A stretch of DNA of 64,000 nt from Butyrivibrio sp. (GTDB taxonomy: Bacteria; Bacillota; Clostridia; Lachnospirales; Lachnospiraceae). The stretch spans positions 62,001-126,000 of the forward strand of contig NZ_SVFW01000006.1 in assembly GCF_015056685.1 (NCBI RefSeq), in the 5' to 3' direction. A program made the translations under genes and the position numbers. Below, one piece after another: positions 45,339 to 53,152 of the stretch; position 1 is the stretch's first letter; each line of letters starts with the position of its first letter. Below the pieces are notes generated by a model. That model was not told the DNA's origin and searched no databases. It worked only from the letters and a program-made list of their open reading frames with translations.

Positions 45339-45842
45339 GGGCATATACGGCCTTTTTTGAAGTTACCACACCATTATATAGATGATCATATGTTTCAGTT
45401 TACTCATCCAATGGATGTGGCAATCCACTTTTTTCTCGTATATGCCCATTTTCGCTTCCTGAAAATTTTGTCGATGGATGTGTTAACTTAAAAGTATGAC
45501 TATATACCCAGTTCCTCATGTTCAATTCATTCCATACGTCGTGAAGAATAATGGTTTGGGCATATAGCGCTTTGGAGAGCTTCCAGCCACCTTTGATTCT
45601 TACTATTTTGGGCATATAGCAGCTTTTTGCGAGGCCAGCCACCCCTCAAATGGGCATATAGGCTGATTTCAAGCCTCTGGCCACCCGTTAAAATGGTGGC
45701 TGTGGACGGATAATTACCGTATATGCCCAATCGTCTGCGATAAAACTATGACGAGGGGTGGCTGCAAGCCTAAAATCAGGCTATATACCCAAAATCGGTT
45801 TTTTTACGGGTGGCTGAGGTATTGAAAACGAGCTATATGCCC
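45339..45842. repeat. GGGCATATA and GGGTGGC two-motif array of element 4
   Basis: GGGCATATA on the plus strand at 45339, 45558, 45610 and 45652; inverted TATATGCCC or TATATACCC at 45439, 45501, 45720, 45782 and 45834. Interleaved are CCAGCCACC-type motifs at 45584, 45635 and 45677 and inverted GGGTGGCTG at 45755 and 45808, with GGTGGC at 45695. Steps are 51-53 bp where regular (42 and 62 bp once each). Each repeat unit pairs one motif on one strand with the other motif on the opposite strand about 25 bp away. The polarity flips near 45690. The CCAGCCAC motif also occurs in the beta arm module. Confidence 0.82.
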
Positions 45843-46206
45843 AAAGACAATGCTTTCGGCTCTCTAAACTACTACTACCTATAGAGTGGACACATACAAA
45901 CTTCCTTTAGCCCCACTTTCGTATGCAACATGCTGCATGCGAAAACTGGCGCGCCAGCGTTTTCTTAAAAGCAGCCGCATCTACTGTTCTCGGAATTGGA
46001 GTCAGAGGCATTTTAAACCAGCCACACCGCTAGGTGCTTGCCATTGACGGGTTCTGAGGAAAACGCTACAATTCTGAATCCGACGGTGCTAGAAAATCTA
46101 CTGTTCCCATCATCATCACCGTCGGCAGAGCTGGCAAGGCGTTTTCCTCAGACTCAGTCAATGGTGGCGTACGCAGTTACAACCTATACTTTTCTAAGAA
46201 GTTAAA

Positions 46207-46316
46207 TGGACGGTTGAGAGAATTGCTTTTAATAAGTCATTAGAACCGTCCCGGTGTCTTGTGGACGGTTGAGTGACTTGCTTTTAATAAGTCATTAGAA
46301 CCGTCCCGGTGTCTTC
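46207..46316. repeat. 55-bp tandem repeat with REP-like sequence
   Basis: Two copies (46207-46261 and 46262-46316), each starting TGGACGGTTGAG and ending AGAACCGTCCCGGTGTCTT, differ at few positions. Each can fold: the GGACGGTT start pairs with AACCGTCC. Reverse copies of the GAACCGTCCCGGTGTCTTC part lie at 44931-44960. GGACGGTT-type repeats resemble the REP sequences linked to RAYT transposases in Firmicutes, which is inference from memory. Confidence 0.75.
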
Positions 46317-46346
46317 TTTCAACATACTTACGCTTATACAAATAAA

Positions 46347-46386
46347 GAGGAATACTGCGTAACCAAACAGGTTGGCAGTATTCCTC
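46347..46386 (-). terminator. Hairpin at the right end of element 4, after dapL
   Basis: GAGGAATACTGC pairs with GCAGTATTCCTC. On the minus strand it is followed by TTTATTTG and can terminate the dapL transcript (stop at 46459). It is an inverse copy of 44864-44903. Confidence 0.8.
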
Positions 46387-46458
46387 TCGTTAATCTCTTA
46401 TGCGTAAAAAACTTAATAAGGGTTGAAATTTAATTTATCACTTGCGATAGAAAAATTT

Positions 46459-47685
46459 TTACAGTGATTTTATTCGGTTAATGGCCTCTACTGTGTTTTC
46501 GTAGCTTCCAAAAGCTGTGAGTCTGAAGTAGTGTTCACCGCTTGGACCAAAGCCTGAACCGGGAGTTCCGACAACATTGGCTTTTTCGAGAAGGTAGTCA
46601 AAGAATTCCCAGCTTGTCATGTTGTCTGGAGTTTTAAGCCAGATATATGGTGAGTTTTTGCCGCCATATACTGTGTATCCGGCTTCCTTAAGACCATCAT
46701 AGATGTATTTTGCATTCTTCATGTAGGACGCGATCATTTCTTTTACCTGAGCCTTGCCTTCTGGGCTGTAGATGGCTTCGCCTGCTCTCTGAACGATGTA
46801 TGGAGCGCCGTTGTACTTGGTTCCATGTCTTCTTGCCCAGAGGCTGTGCATCTCGACCTCTTTTCCCTGGAAGGATACTTTGAGGTCGTGAGGAATAATC
46901 GTTGCACCGAGTCTTAACCCGGTGAATCCTGCATTCTTGGAAAAAGATCTAAGCTCAATAGCGCATGTTCTTGCGCCTTCGCACTCATAGATGGAATGAG
47001 GAATGTTATCCTCTGAAATATAAGCCTCATAAGCAGCATCAAATATGATGACAGCGCCTGCTTTGTTTGCGTAATCAACCCATTTCTGGAGCTGGTCCTT
47101 TGTGATGGCTTCACCTGTAGGATTATTTGGAAAGCACAGATAAATAAGGTCAGGTGTCTCTGATGGAAGTTCAGGCGCAAAGCCGTTTTCTGCGGTGCAA
47201 GGCATGTAGATAACATTGCTCCACATTCCTGTATTCTCATCATAATCGCCGCATCTTCCAGCCATAACATTTGAATCAACGTATACTGGGTAAACAGGAT
47301 CGCAGACAGCTATTTTTGAATCTTTTGAAAAGATTTCCTGTATAGCTCCGGAATCACTTTTTGCTCCGTCGGAAATAAAGACTTCATCGTCTGCGACATT
47401 GCATCCTCTTGCTCTAAAGTCGTTTTCAGCTACTGCGTGGCGAAGGAACTCATATCCAAGGTCAGGGGCATATCCTCTGAAAGTTTCTGCACTTGCCTGC
47501 TCGTCAACAGCCTTGTGAAGAGCCTCAATAACTGCTTTTGGAAGTGGCTTTGTGACGTCACCGATTCCAAGTCGGATGATCTTTTTATCTGGGTTTGCCT
47601 CCTGGAAAGCAGCAACCTTTTTTGCAATTGTACTAAAAAGGTAGCTTCCGGGTAGTTTTAAATAATCTTCATTTGGCTTAAACAT
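46459..47685 (-). CDS. dapL: LL-diaminopimelate aminotransferase
   Basis: A 408-residue PLP enzyme that converts tetrahydrodipicolinate directly to LL-2,6-diaminopimelate, bypassing the acylated routes. Markers are FKPNEDYLKLPGSYLFSTIAKKVAAF at the start, GDVTKPLPKAVIEA, YAPDLGYEFLR, CFPNNPTGEAITKDQLQKW, VIIFDAAYEAYI and the PLP lysine in LRSFSKNAGFTGLRLG. The ATG at 47685 has AGGAG upstream; a reading from 47787 adds 34 residues without support. Divergent from dapF, the next enzyme in the pathway, with a 250-base shared promoter region. Supplies lysine and peptidoglycan precursors. Confidence 0.95.
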   Translation of the reverse strand: MFKPNEDYLKLPGSYLFSTIAKKVAAFQEANPDKKIIRLGIGDVTKPLPKAVIEALHKAVDEQASAETFRGYAPDLGYEFLRHAVAENDFRARGCNVADDEVFISDGAKSDSGAIQEIFSKDSKIAVCDPVYPVYVDSNVMAGRCGDYDENTGMWSNVIYMPCTAENGFAPELPSETPDLIYLCFPNNPTGEAITKDQLQKWVDYANKAGAVIIFDAAYEAYISEDNIPHSIYECEGARTCAIELRSFSKNAGFTGLRLGATIIPHDLKVSFQGKEVEMHSLWARRHGTKYNGAPYIVQRAGEAIYSPEGKAQVKEMIASYMKNAKYIYDGLKEAGYTVYGGKNSPYIWLKTPDNMTSWEFFDYLLEKANVVGTPGSGFGPSGEHYFRLTAFGSYENTVEAINRIKSL

Positions 47686-47936
47686 AGTGTGTTCTCCTGT
47701 TATTACTGTGTTATACTTTTCTCGTATCTGTCGTGCACAATTTAATTTGTGATTTATCCTACACCATTTTTGTATAATTGTATACATTTTTTATTGCGCT
47801 TTTTTTGGCAGATGTTTAATATGAAAAATAATAAGTGGCAACTGTGATGAATTGTTGTGGCTTTTGAGTGCTATAAAATAAATATGTATAGAAAGGACAC
47901 TTTCACAGATTATTGGAAGTGATCAGGTTTAAAGAT

Positions 47937-48809
47937 ATGAAATTTACAAAAATGCATGGCTGTGGAAACGATTATGTTTATGTAGATGGAAAAAGTGAGA
48001 AGATTTCTCAGGAAAAGAAGTCTGAGCTTGCCATTAAAGTTTCTGACAGACATTTTGGAATAGGTTCTGATGGCCTTATTTTTATAAATCCTGTAGATGA
48101 TGAGAGCATCGACTTCGAAATGGAGATGTATAACGCGGACGGTTCCCGTTCAGAAATGTGTGGGAACGGCATTAGATGCGTTGCAAAGTACGTATATGAT
48201 AAGGGGCTTACTACTAAAAAGAACCTTGTCATCGTAAGTGCAGGAAAAAAGAAATACATAGATCTTACAATTGGTGATGATGGAATGGTCTCATCTGTGA
48301 AGGTTGATATGGGGGCGCCTATATTAAAACCGGAGGATGTGCCGGTCTGTATCAATGATGGCGAAAAAACTGATATGGTTGTGGATGCTCCAATTGTCGT
48401 TGATGGCAAAGAGTGGCACATGACCTGTGTTTCAATGGGTAACCCTCATGCGGTAGTTTTTTTACCTGAGGATATGAGCCTTGAAAATTTTGATATAGAG
48501 AAGATCGGGCCAAAGTTTGAAAATCATGAGTTCTTTCCAAGACGCGTAAATACAGAATTTGTAAAGATTGATGATAAAAACAACGTTCACATGCGCGTGT
48601 GGGAGAGAGGAACAGGTGAAACACTTGCCTGTGGTACCGGATGCTGTGCAACAGGAGTTGCCTGCGTCTTGAACGGACTTACAGACAATGATGTGACAGT
48701 TCATGTCCTTGGCGGAGAAGTAAAGGTCTCCTGGGACGGGGGGAGTGGTTCATCTGTCATCATGGAAGGCCCGGCAACAACAGTATTTGAGGGCGAGATT
48801 GAGGTATGA
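47937..48809 (+). CDS. dapF: Diaminopimelate epimerase
   Basis: A 290-residue cofactor-independent epimerase that turns LL- into meso-diaminopimelate. The start MKFTKMHGCGNDYVYVDG, the first catalytic Cys in NADGSRSEMCGNGIRC (about 76-91) and the second Cys in LACGTGCCATGVA (about 225) are visible, along with GNPHAV. The reading from TTG at 47913 adds 8 residues unlike the family, so I chose the ATG at 47937, although the ribosome binding site (CAGG) is weak. Divergent from dapL. Confidence 0.95.
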   Translation: MKFTKMHGCGNDYVYVDGKSEKISQEKKSELAIKVSDRHFGIGSDGLIFINPVDDESIDFEMEMYNADGSRSEMCGNGIRCVAKYVYDKGLTTKKNLVIVSAGKKKYIDLTIGDDGMVSSVKVDMGAPILKPEDVPVCINDGEKTDMVVDAPIVVDGKEWHMTCVSMGNPHAVVFLPEDMSLENFDIEKIGPKFENHEFFPRRVNTEFVKIDDKNNVHMRVWERGTGETLACGTGCCATGVACVLNGLTDNDVTVHVLGGEVKVSWDGGSGSSVIMEGPATTVFEGEIEV

Positions 48810-48957
48810 AGATATCACATTGGATGTGATGATAATAGGGTAACGTAGGATTAGAAGTAAATTTGATATGCAGGGATAAAAGAGATTGCCAGTTTAAAAA
48901 TGATATGTTAGACTATGCTTTATCATGGTAGAGCAATAAAGTAATGGAGGATTTAAC

Positions 48958-50007
48958 ATGTCTTGGGAAGAAAATGTCAGGAAAGTTGTTCCATATACTC
49001 CCGGAGAACAGCCTAAAATAAGCAATATTATCAAACTAAATACAAACGAATGCCCTTATCCACCGGCTCCATCTGTAAAGAGAGCTTTGGATAACTTTGA
49101 ATATGAATCCTTGAGATTATATCCGGATCCGGGTTCAGGCGTATTGATAAATGCTTTGTCAGACTATTACAATGTGCCTTCAGATCAGATATTTGTCGGA
49201 GTTGGATCTGATGATGTGCTTTCCATGGCTTTTTTGACATTTTTTAATTCGGATAAGCCCATTCTTTTCCCTGATATCACATATTCTTTTTATGATGTAT
49301 GGGCTGATCTGTACAGGATTCCGTATAAGCAGATTCCGCTTGATGAGGAATTCAGGATAAAGAAGGAAGATTACTATGTTGAAAACGGCGGAGTTATCTT
49401 CCCTAATCCGAATGCACCCACGGGTCTTGTTGAAAATCTGGACATGATAGAAGACATCCTTAAGAATAATAGGGATGTGGTTGTGATCGTTGATGAAGCT
49501 TATATTGATTTTGGTGGAAAGAGTGCACTGCCCCTTATTGATAAGTACGAGAACCTGCTTGTTGTTCAGACCTTTTCAAAGTCAAGGGCAATGGCAGGCA
49601 TGAGGATTGGCTTTGCTTTCGGTTCCAAAAAGTTGATAAAATATTTGAATGATGCGAAGTTTTCCTTTAATTCATACACCATGAACAGGACTTCTCTTGA
49701 GCTTGGGGCTGCAACGCTTGCTGACAAAGAGTATTTTAAGGACACTTGCAGCAAGATAATCGCAACCAGGGAGAGAGTTAAGCCACTTTTGTCAGAACTT
49801 GGCTTTATTTTCCCAGATTCTTCAAGTAATTTTATTTTTGCAAGGCATAAAACCGTTTCAGGAAAAAAGATATTTGATGAACTTCGAAAATGCGGAATAA
49901 TCGTCAGAAGATGGGATCTTCCACGCATCAGCGAATACTTAAGGATCACTATAGGCACCGATGAACAGATGGATACGCTGATAGAGAGCTTACGGGAAAT
50001 TGTCTGA
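48958..50007 (+). CDS. hisC: Histidinol-phosphate aminotransferase family protein
   Basis: A 349-residue class I/II aminotransferase of HisC type. Visible features: KLNTNECPYPPAPSV (substrate binding), RLYPDPGSGVLINALSDYY, GSDDVLSMAFLTF, FPNPNAPTGL, VVIVDEAYIDFGG and the PLP lysine in LVVQTFSKSRAMAGMRIGFAFG. It would transaminate imidazole-acetol phosphate in histidine synthesis; family members may also act on aromatic keto acids. No other his genes are nearby. It starts after GGAGG. The last ten codons and stop occur as an imperfect tandem duplication of 31 bases (49981-50011 and 50017-50047). Confidence 0.85.
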   Translation: MSWEENVRKVVPYTPGEQPKISNIIKLNTNECPYPPAPSVKRALDNFEYESLRLYPDPGSGVLINALSDYYNVPSDQIFVGVGSDDVLSMAFLTFFNSDKPILFPDITYSFYDVWADLYRIPYKQIPLDEEFRIKKEDYYVENGGVIFPNPNAPTGLVENLDMIEDILKNNRDVVVIVDEAYIDFGGKSALPLIDKYENLLVVQTFSKSRAMAGMRIGFAFGSKKLIKYLNDAKFSFNSYTMNRTSLELGAATLADKEYFKDTCSKIIATRERVKPLLSELGFIFPDSSSNFIFARHKTVSGKKIFDELRKCGIIVRRWDLPRISEYLRITIGTDEQMDTLIESLREIV

Positions 50008-50047
50008 AGGTATTTAATAGAGAGCTTACGGGTAATTGTCTGAAGGT
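49981..50047 (+). repeat. Tandem duplication at the hisC 3' end
   Basis: ATAGAGAGCTTACGGG.AATTGTCTGAAGGT occurs at 49981-50011 and 50017-50047 with one difference. The first copy is coding and includes the stop; the second is non-coding. Confidence 0.9.
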
Positions 50048-50058
50048 CGTTAAAGGTC

Positions 50059-50874
50059 TCATAGTAAATACTGGTTTATTATTTGACTGGCTTTGGCCGG
50101 ATAAAATGGGTTTTGTTTGTCTTCGTAAGTGGCAAGGAAATTGATACCGGGTATGTAACCTGCCTTGACGTACCTGTTAATTTTATATAGGTAATTGTTA
50201 TCAAGATACCTTATGTCATCCATTTTGCCAAAGTGCTCCCATATATATTTTTTCCCTGTCCGTTTGTTTTTGGTTGTGAAATCTGGATAAAATATGTCAT
50301 TTCCGATGATGAGTTTTTCCTCATATCGGTATTGAATGCCATATCTATAGAGTTCATCAGCAATCATGGATTCAGACTTGGAACGAACCAAATCACCTTT
50401 CAGTGTTTCTATTATCAGTTTTTCAGGATGATTAGAGCTTTTTTCATAATCAGATTGAGCCCATTCTTTATCAGGGGAATCGGAGAAAATGGCAGTTGTG
50501 TCTGTGACATTGAACATATTGGGTGACTGATTCAATATGATTTTTTTGAGAGAGGGATGGTTTCGCAGCAAATCATCAGGATCCGTGGGACTTCTCCTTA
50601 AATACAGGTCAAGAGCATGGATTTCTTTTTGATAGGATTCTATCTTTTGATCATAATATCGCTTTTGAAGAAGTTTTTGTATCAGCTCTTTTTCTTTCGC
50701 CGGAATGTAAGTGCGTTCCGTGCCAGTAATTATATAAAATTTATATGTGTTGCCATTTTTGCTGAAGGAGATTTTCCCTTTTGGAAAAGAGTTCCTGTCA
50801 TAGTCCTTTTTCATAGAATTAAGCTGTTTTTCGAGTCTATGCTTCTCGTGTTGCATAATTTCTTTTATTACCAT
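50059..50874 (-). CDS. Orphan protein with a PD-(D/E)XK nuclease-like domain
   Basis: A 271-residue protein that I do not recognise as a named family. The N-terminal half (about 1-95) is helical and basic with a KHRLEKQLNSMKKDY coiled coil and a KLLQKRYYDQKIESYQKEIHALDLYLRR stretch. The C-terminal half (about 160-265) has the layout of a PD-(D/E)XK nuclease: Glu168 in SKSESMIADELYRYGIQYRYEEKL, Asp198 in FYPDFT and Glu213 in YIWEHFGKMDD; the usual lysine is not in the common ExK place, as in related EHxG variants. The gene faces away from a 51-bp-period GGGTAAA array that begins 162 bases upstream, whose motifs also fill the dispersed elements 1-3. Function unknown; it might process or mobilise those repeats. 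Confidence 0.7.
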   Translation of the reverse strand: MVIKEIMQHEKHRLEKQLNSMKKDYDRNSFPKGKISFSKNGNTYKFYIITGTERTYIPAKEKELIQKLLQKRYYDQKIESYQKEIHALDLYLRRSPTDPDDLLRNHPSLKKIILNQSPNMFNVTDTTAIFSDSPDKEWAQSDYEKSSNHPEKLIIETLKGDLVRSKSESMIADELYRYGIQYRYEEKLIIGNDIFYPDFTTKNKRTGKKYIWEHFGKMDDIRYLDNNYLYKINRYVKAGYIPGINFLATYEDKQNPFYPAKASQIINQYLL

Positions 50875-51036
50875 ATTTGTTTCCTTATCTTATTTTTTGA
50901 AATCCGACATGAATATGTCAAAAGAAATACAAGATTTTCAAGATTTCGAAACAAAAAGTTAACATGTTTTTTGAGAAAAGTAAATAGCTTTTTTAAATAA
51001 TACATGTTTTTGGGTACAGAAACAAAAACTAAACTT

Positions 51037-51336
51037 TTTACCCGATGCAAGGAAAATGGAAAGGGTAAAGAAAACAGAAATCAATGATTTACCCGAGCAA
51101 ATAAATGTACTTAGGGTAAATAAATAATTTCTTGATATATTACCCAAGAAGATTTAGTGAGAATGGAAAGAGTTTGGGTAAAAAGAGCATTTATTGTTTA
51201 TTTACCCGAGGTGAGGGATAAGAGCTCGGGTAAAAAGAGCATTTATTATTTATTTACCCGAGGCGGTGGAAAGAGCTCGGGTAAAAAGAGTATTTATTTT
51301 TTATTTACCCAAGGCAATGAATAAAGGCCGGGTAAA
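51037..51336. repeat. Armless GGGTAAA/TTTACCC array upstream of the nuclease-like gene
   Basis: Twelve copies alternate strictly: TTTACCCG 51037, GGGTAAA 51063, TTTACCCG 51088, GGGTAAA 51114, TTACCCAAG 51140, TGGGTAAA 51175, TTTACCCGAG 51201, CTCGGGTAAA 51225, TTTACCCGAG 51253, CTCGGGTAAA 51276, TTTACCCAAG 51304, CCGGGTAAA 51328. Steps are 50-61 bp, mostly 50-51. Later units are near-identical 51-bp tandem repeats with AAAGAGCATTTATTATTTAT spacers. No alpha or beta arms flank it. Sits in a 720-base gap between divergent genes. Confidence 0.9.
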
Positions 51337-51595
51337 AAAGGTAGTTTAGTGAATACTTACCTTGATCACAACATTCAGAAATGCAAAAAATGTTTTTTAT
51401 ACTTGCATGTAGGTAAAACTGCATACATATTATGAAACAAAGCTGTACATAATACATGATTGCGATTAATACAGTTTAATGATAAAATCTTTGAGTTGCT
51501 GACTGAAAACAATTGCCTGTCAAATGAATGAGTAGTGAAATTATCAGTCAGACATTCAATAATTGAGAGCACATTCACGATTAGGAGATTTATTC

Positions 51596-52069
51596 ATGTT
51601 AAAAAAGTATATCATTGTTTTTTTTATCTCGATGGTTCCGCTTGTTGAGCTCAGAGGAGCAGTACCTTATGCAATTGCTATGGGACTTCCTGTTCTTCCG
51701 AGTTATATTATTGCAATCATCGGAAATATGGTACCGATGCCATTTATTTTCTTTTTTGCCAGAAAGGTCCTTGAGTGGGGTAAAGATAAGCCTGTGATCG
51801 GTGGTTTCTTTACTTTCTGTCTTGAGAAGGGACATAAGGGCGGAGAAAAGCTTAAAGAAAAAGCCGGAAAAGGTTTATACTGGGCACTTTTCCTGTTTGT
51901 AGGAATTCCACTTCCGGGAACAGGCGCATGGACAGGTACACTTGCTGCTTCAATCCTTGATATGGATTTCAAAAAGAGTGTAAAAGCAGTTATTTGCGGT
52001 GTTGTACTTGCCGGTATTATAATGGGACTTGGAACAAAGGTAGTACTTCTTATAGGAAGCCTGTTCTGA
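51596..52069 (+). CDS. Small multidrug export-like membrane protein (COG2426)
   Basis: A 157-residue integral membrane protein with about four hydrophobic segments. The signature ISMVPLVELRGAVPYAIAMGLP and the PLPGTGAWTGTLAAS stretch match the COG2426 family, called putative small multidrug export proteins; the biochemical role is not known. ATG at 51596 after AGGAG. A reading from TTG at 51563 adds 11 polar residues and has no site. Confidence 0.85.
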   Translation: MLKKYIIVFFISMVPLVELRGAVPYAIAMGLPVLPSYIIAIIGNMVPMPFIFFFARKVLEWGKDKPVIGGFFTFCLEKGHKGGEKLKEKAGKGLYWALFLFVGIPLPGTGAWTGTLAASILDMDFKKSVKAVICGVVLAGIIMGLGTKVVLLIGSLF

Positions 52070-52137
52070 TCAGGAATCAGTTTTGAAATGGATTTGACTG
52101 TTTGATCATCAATCAGTTGTGATAAAAAGGAATAAAC

Positions 52138-53019
52138 ATGGAAGCTTATACAGATTTTGCAAGTGTATATGATACATTCATGGATGAAACCCCATACGAC
52201 GTATGGGGTAATTTTATTGCTGAATTAATTGAAAAATATGGAGTCAGTAAGCCTATAAAAATTGAGAATGTCAATGAAAAAGCAGTGGCTTTTGACAAGA
52301 ATGAAAATGTTGAATCTGATTTAGAGGCAGATGTAATAGAAGATGGAAGCCAGGAAGCCCTTGACCAGGAAAAAAATCTTGTGGTCGAGCTTGGCTGTGG
52401 CACTGGTAGCTTCACCATTGAAATGGCCAAAAAAGGCTATGACATAATGGGAATTGATCTATCTCCCGATATGCTTGATATTGCCAGAAATAAAGCGGCA
52501 AATAAGGGAATTGACCTTATGTTCCTTGAACAGGATATGAGAGAGCTTGACCTGTACTGCACCGCTGGAACAATAGTCAGCGTCTGCGACAGCATAAACT
52601 ACCTGCTTGAAGATGACGACGTTATAGAAACCTTCAGACTCGTCAATAATTTCCTGTTTCCAAAGGGAATATTTATATTTGATTTTAATACCCTTCACAA
52701 GTACAGAGATGTGATCGGCGATGTGACAATTGCAGAAAACCGCGAGGATTGCAGCTTTATTTGGGATAACTACTATCATGAAGATGAGCATATCAATGAA
52801 TATGATCTGACAATCTATGCTATCTGCGATAAGGAAAAAGAGCTGTTCAGAAGGTCAGTAGAGACTCATTACCAGCGAGGCTATACTATTGAAGAAATGA
52901 CTTCATTTGTAAAAGAAGCCGGGCTTGAATTTATTACGGCAATTGATGCAGATACCCATGAAGCTGTAACGGATGACAGTGAGAGAATCTATATAGTTGC
53001 CAGGGAAAACGGAAAGTAA
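52138..53019 (+). CDS. Class I SAM-dependent methyltransferase
   Basis: A 293-residue cytoplasmic methyltransferase. The SAM motif I is VVELGCGTGSFTIEMAKKGY (about 82-101), then GIDLSPDMLDIARNKA (motif post I) and SVCDSINYLLEDDDV. An acidic insert of about 40 residues (about 45-82) with alternating Glu, Asp and Val lies before motif I. The N-terminus YTDFASVYDTFMDETPYDVW is common in clostridial relatives encoded near rRNA or RNA genes. Substrate unknown. Confidence 0.88.
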   Translation: MEAYTDFASVYDTFMDETPYDVWGNFIAELIEKYGVSKPIKIENVNEKAVAFDKNENVESDLEADVIEDGSQEALDQEKNLVVELGCGTGSFTIEMAKKGYDIMGIDLSPDMLDIARNKAANKGIDLMFLEQDMRELDLYCTAGTIVSVCDSINYLLEDDDVIETFRLVNNFLFPKGIFIFDFNTLHKYRDVIGDVTIAENREDCSFIWDNYYHEDEHINEYDLTIYAICDKEKELFRRSVETHYQRGYTIEEMTSFVKEAGLEFITAIDADTHEAVTDDSERIYIVARENGK

Positions 53020-53060
53020 ATGTTTAATGATTTCTACCATCATATTTACACTAACTTTGG

Positions 53061-53089
53061 TTTACATATCCAGGCAAATATATTAAAAT
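53061..53089 (+). promoter_or_regulatory. Candidate promoter of the SEC-C protein gene
   Basis: TTTACA (53061-53066), a 17-base spacer and TAAAAT (53084-53089), about 64 bases before the start. Confidence 0.5.
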
Positions 53090-53152
53090 AACGTGTATGC
53101 TTTGAACAAAAGTAAAAATTTATAATAAAAAAAGAAATAGGAGTATTTGGTT

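Larger units (their letters stand above)
44857..46393. repeat. Repeat element 4: inverted-arm element with a GGGCATATA array
   Basis: Outer hairpins at both ends (44864-44903 and 46347-46386) are inverse copies of each other. Next come TTTGTATATGCGTAAGTGA (44908-44926) and the inverse ACTTACGCTTATACAAA (46327-46343), REP-like GGACGGTTCT segments, then left alpha 45018-45141 and beta 45142-45200, and right beta 45981-46040 and alpha 46041-46164. The core (45201-45980) has an array different from those of elements 1-3. Located between the convergent M13 peptidase and dapL genes. Non-coding. Confidence 0.88.

Noticed and set aside
46207..46316. Possible insertion sequence around element 4
   Set aside because: No transposase open frame is present; the segment contains only short REP-like repeats.
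50906..51007. Second CATG array next to the armless GGGTAAA array
   Set aside because: ACATG-type motifs at 50906, 50962 and 51002 are too few and irregularly spaced (56 and 40 bp) to call an array.
51037..51336. CRISPR array
   Set aside because: The repeated unit is only 7-10 bp, alternates in orientation and has AT-rich similar spacers rather than unique ones; no cas genes are near.
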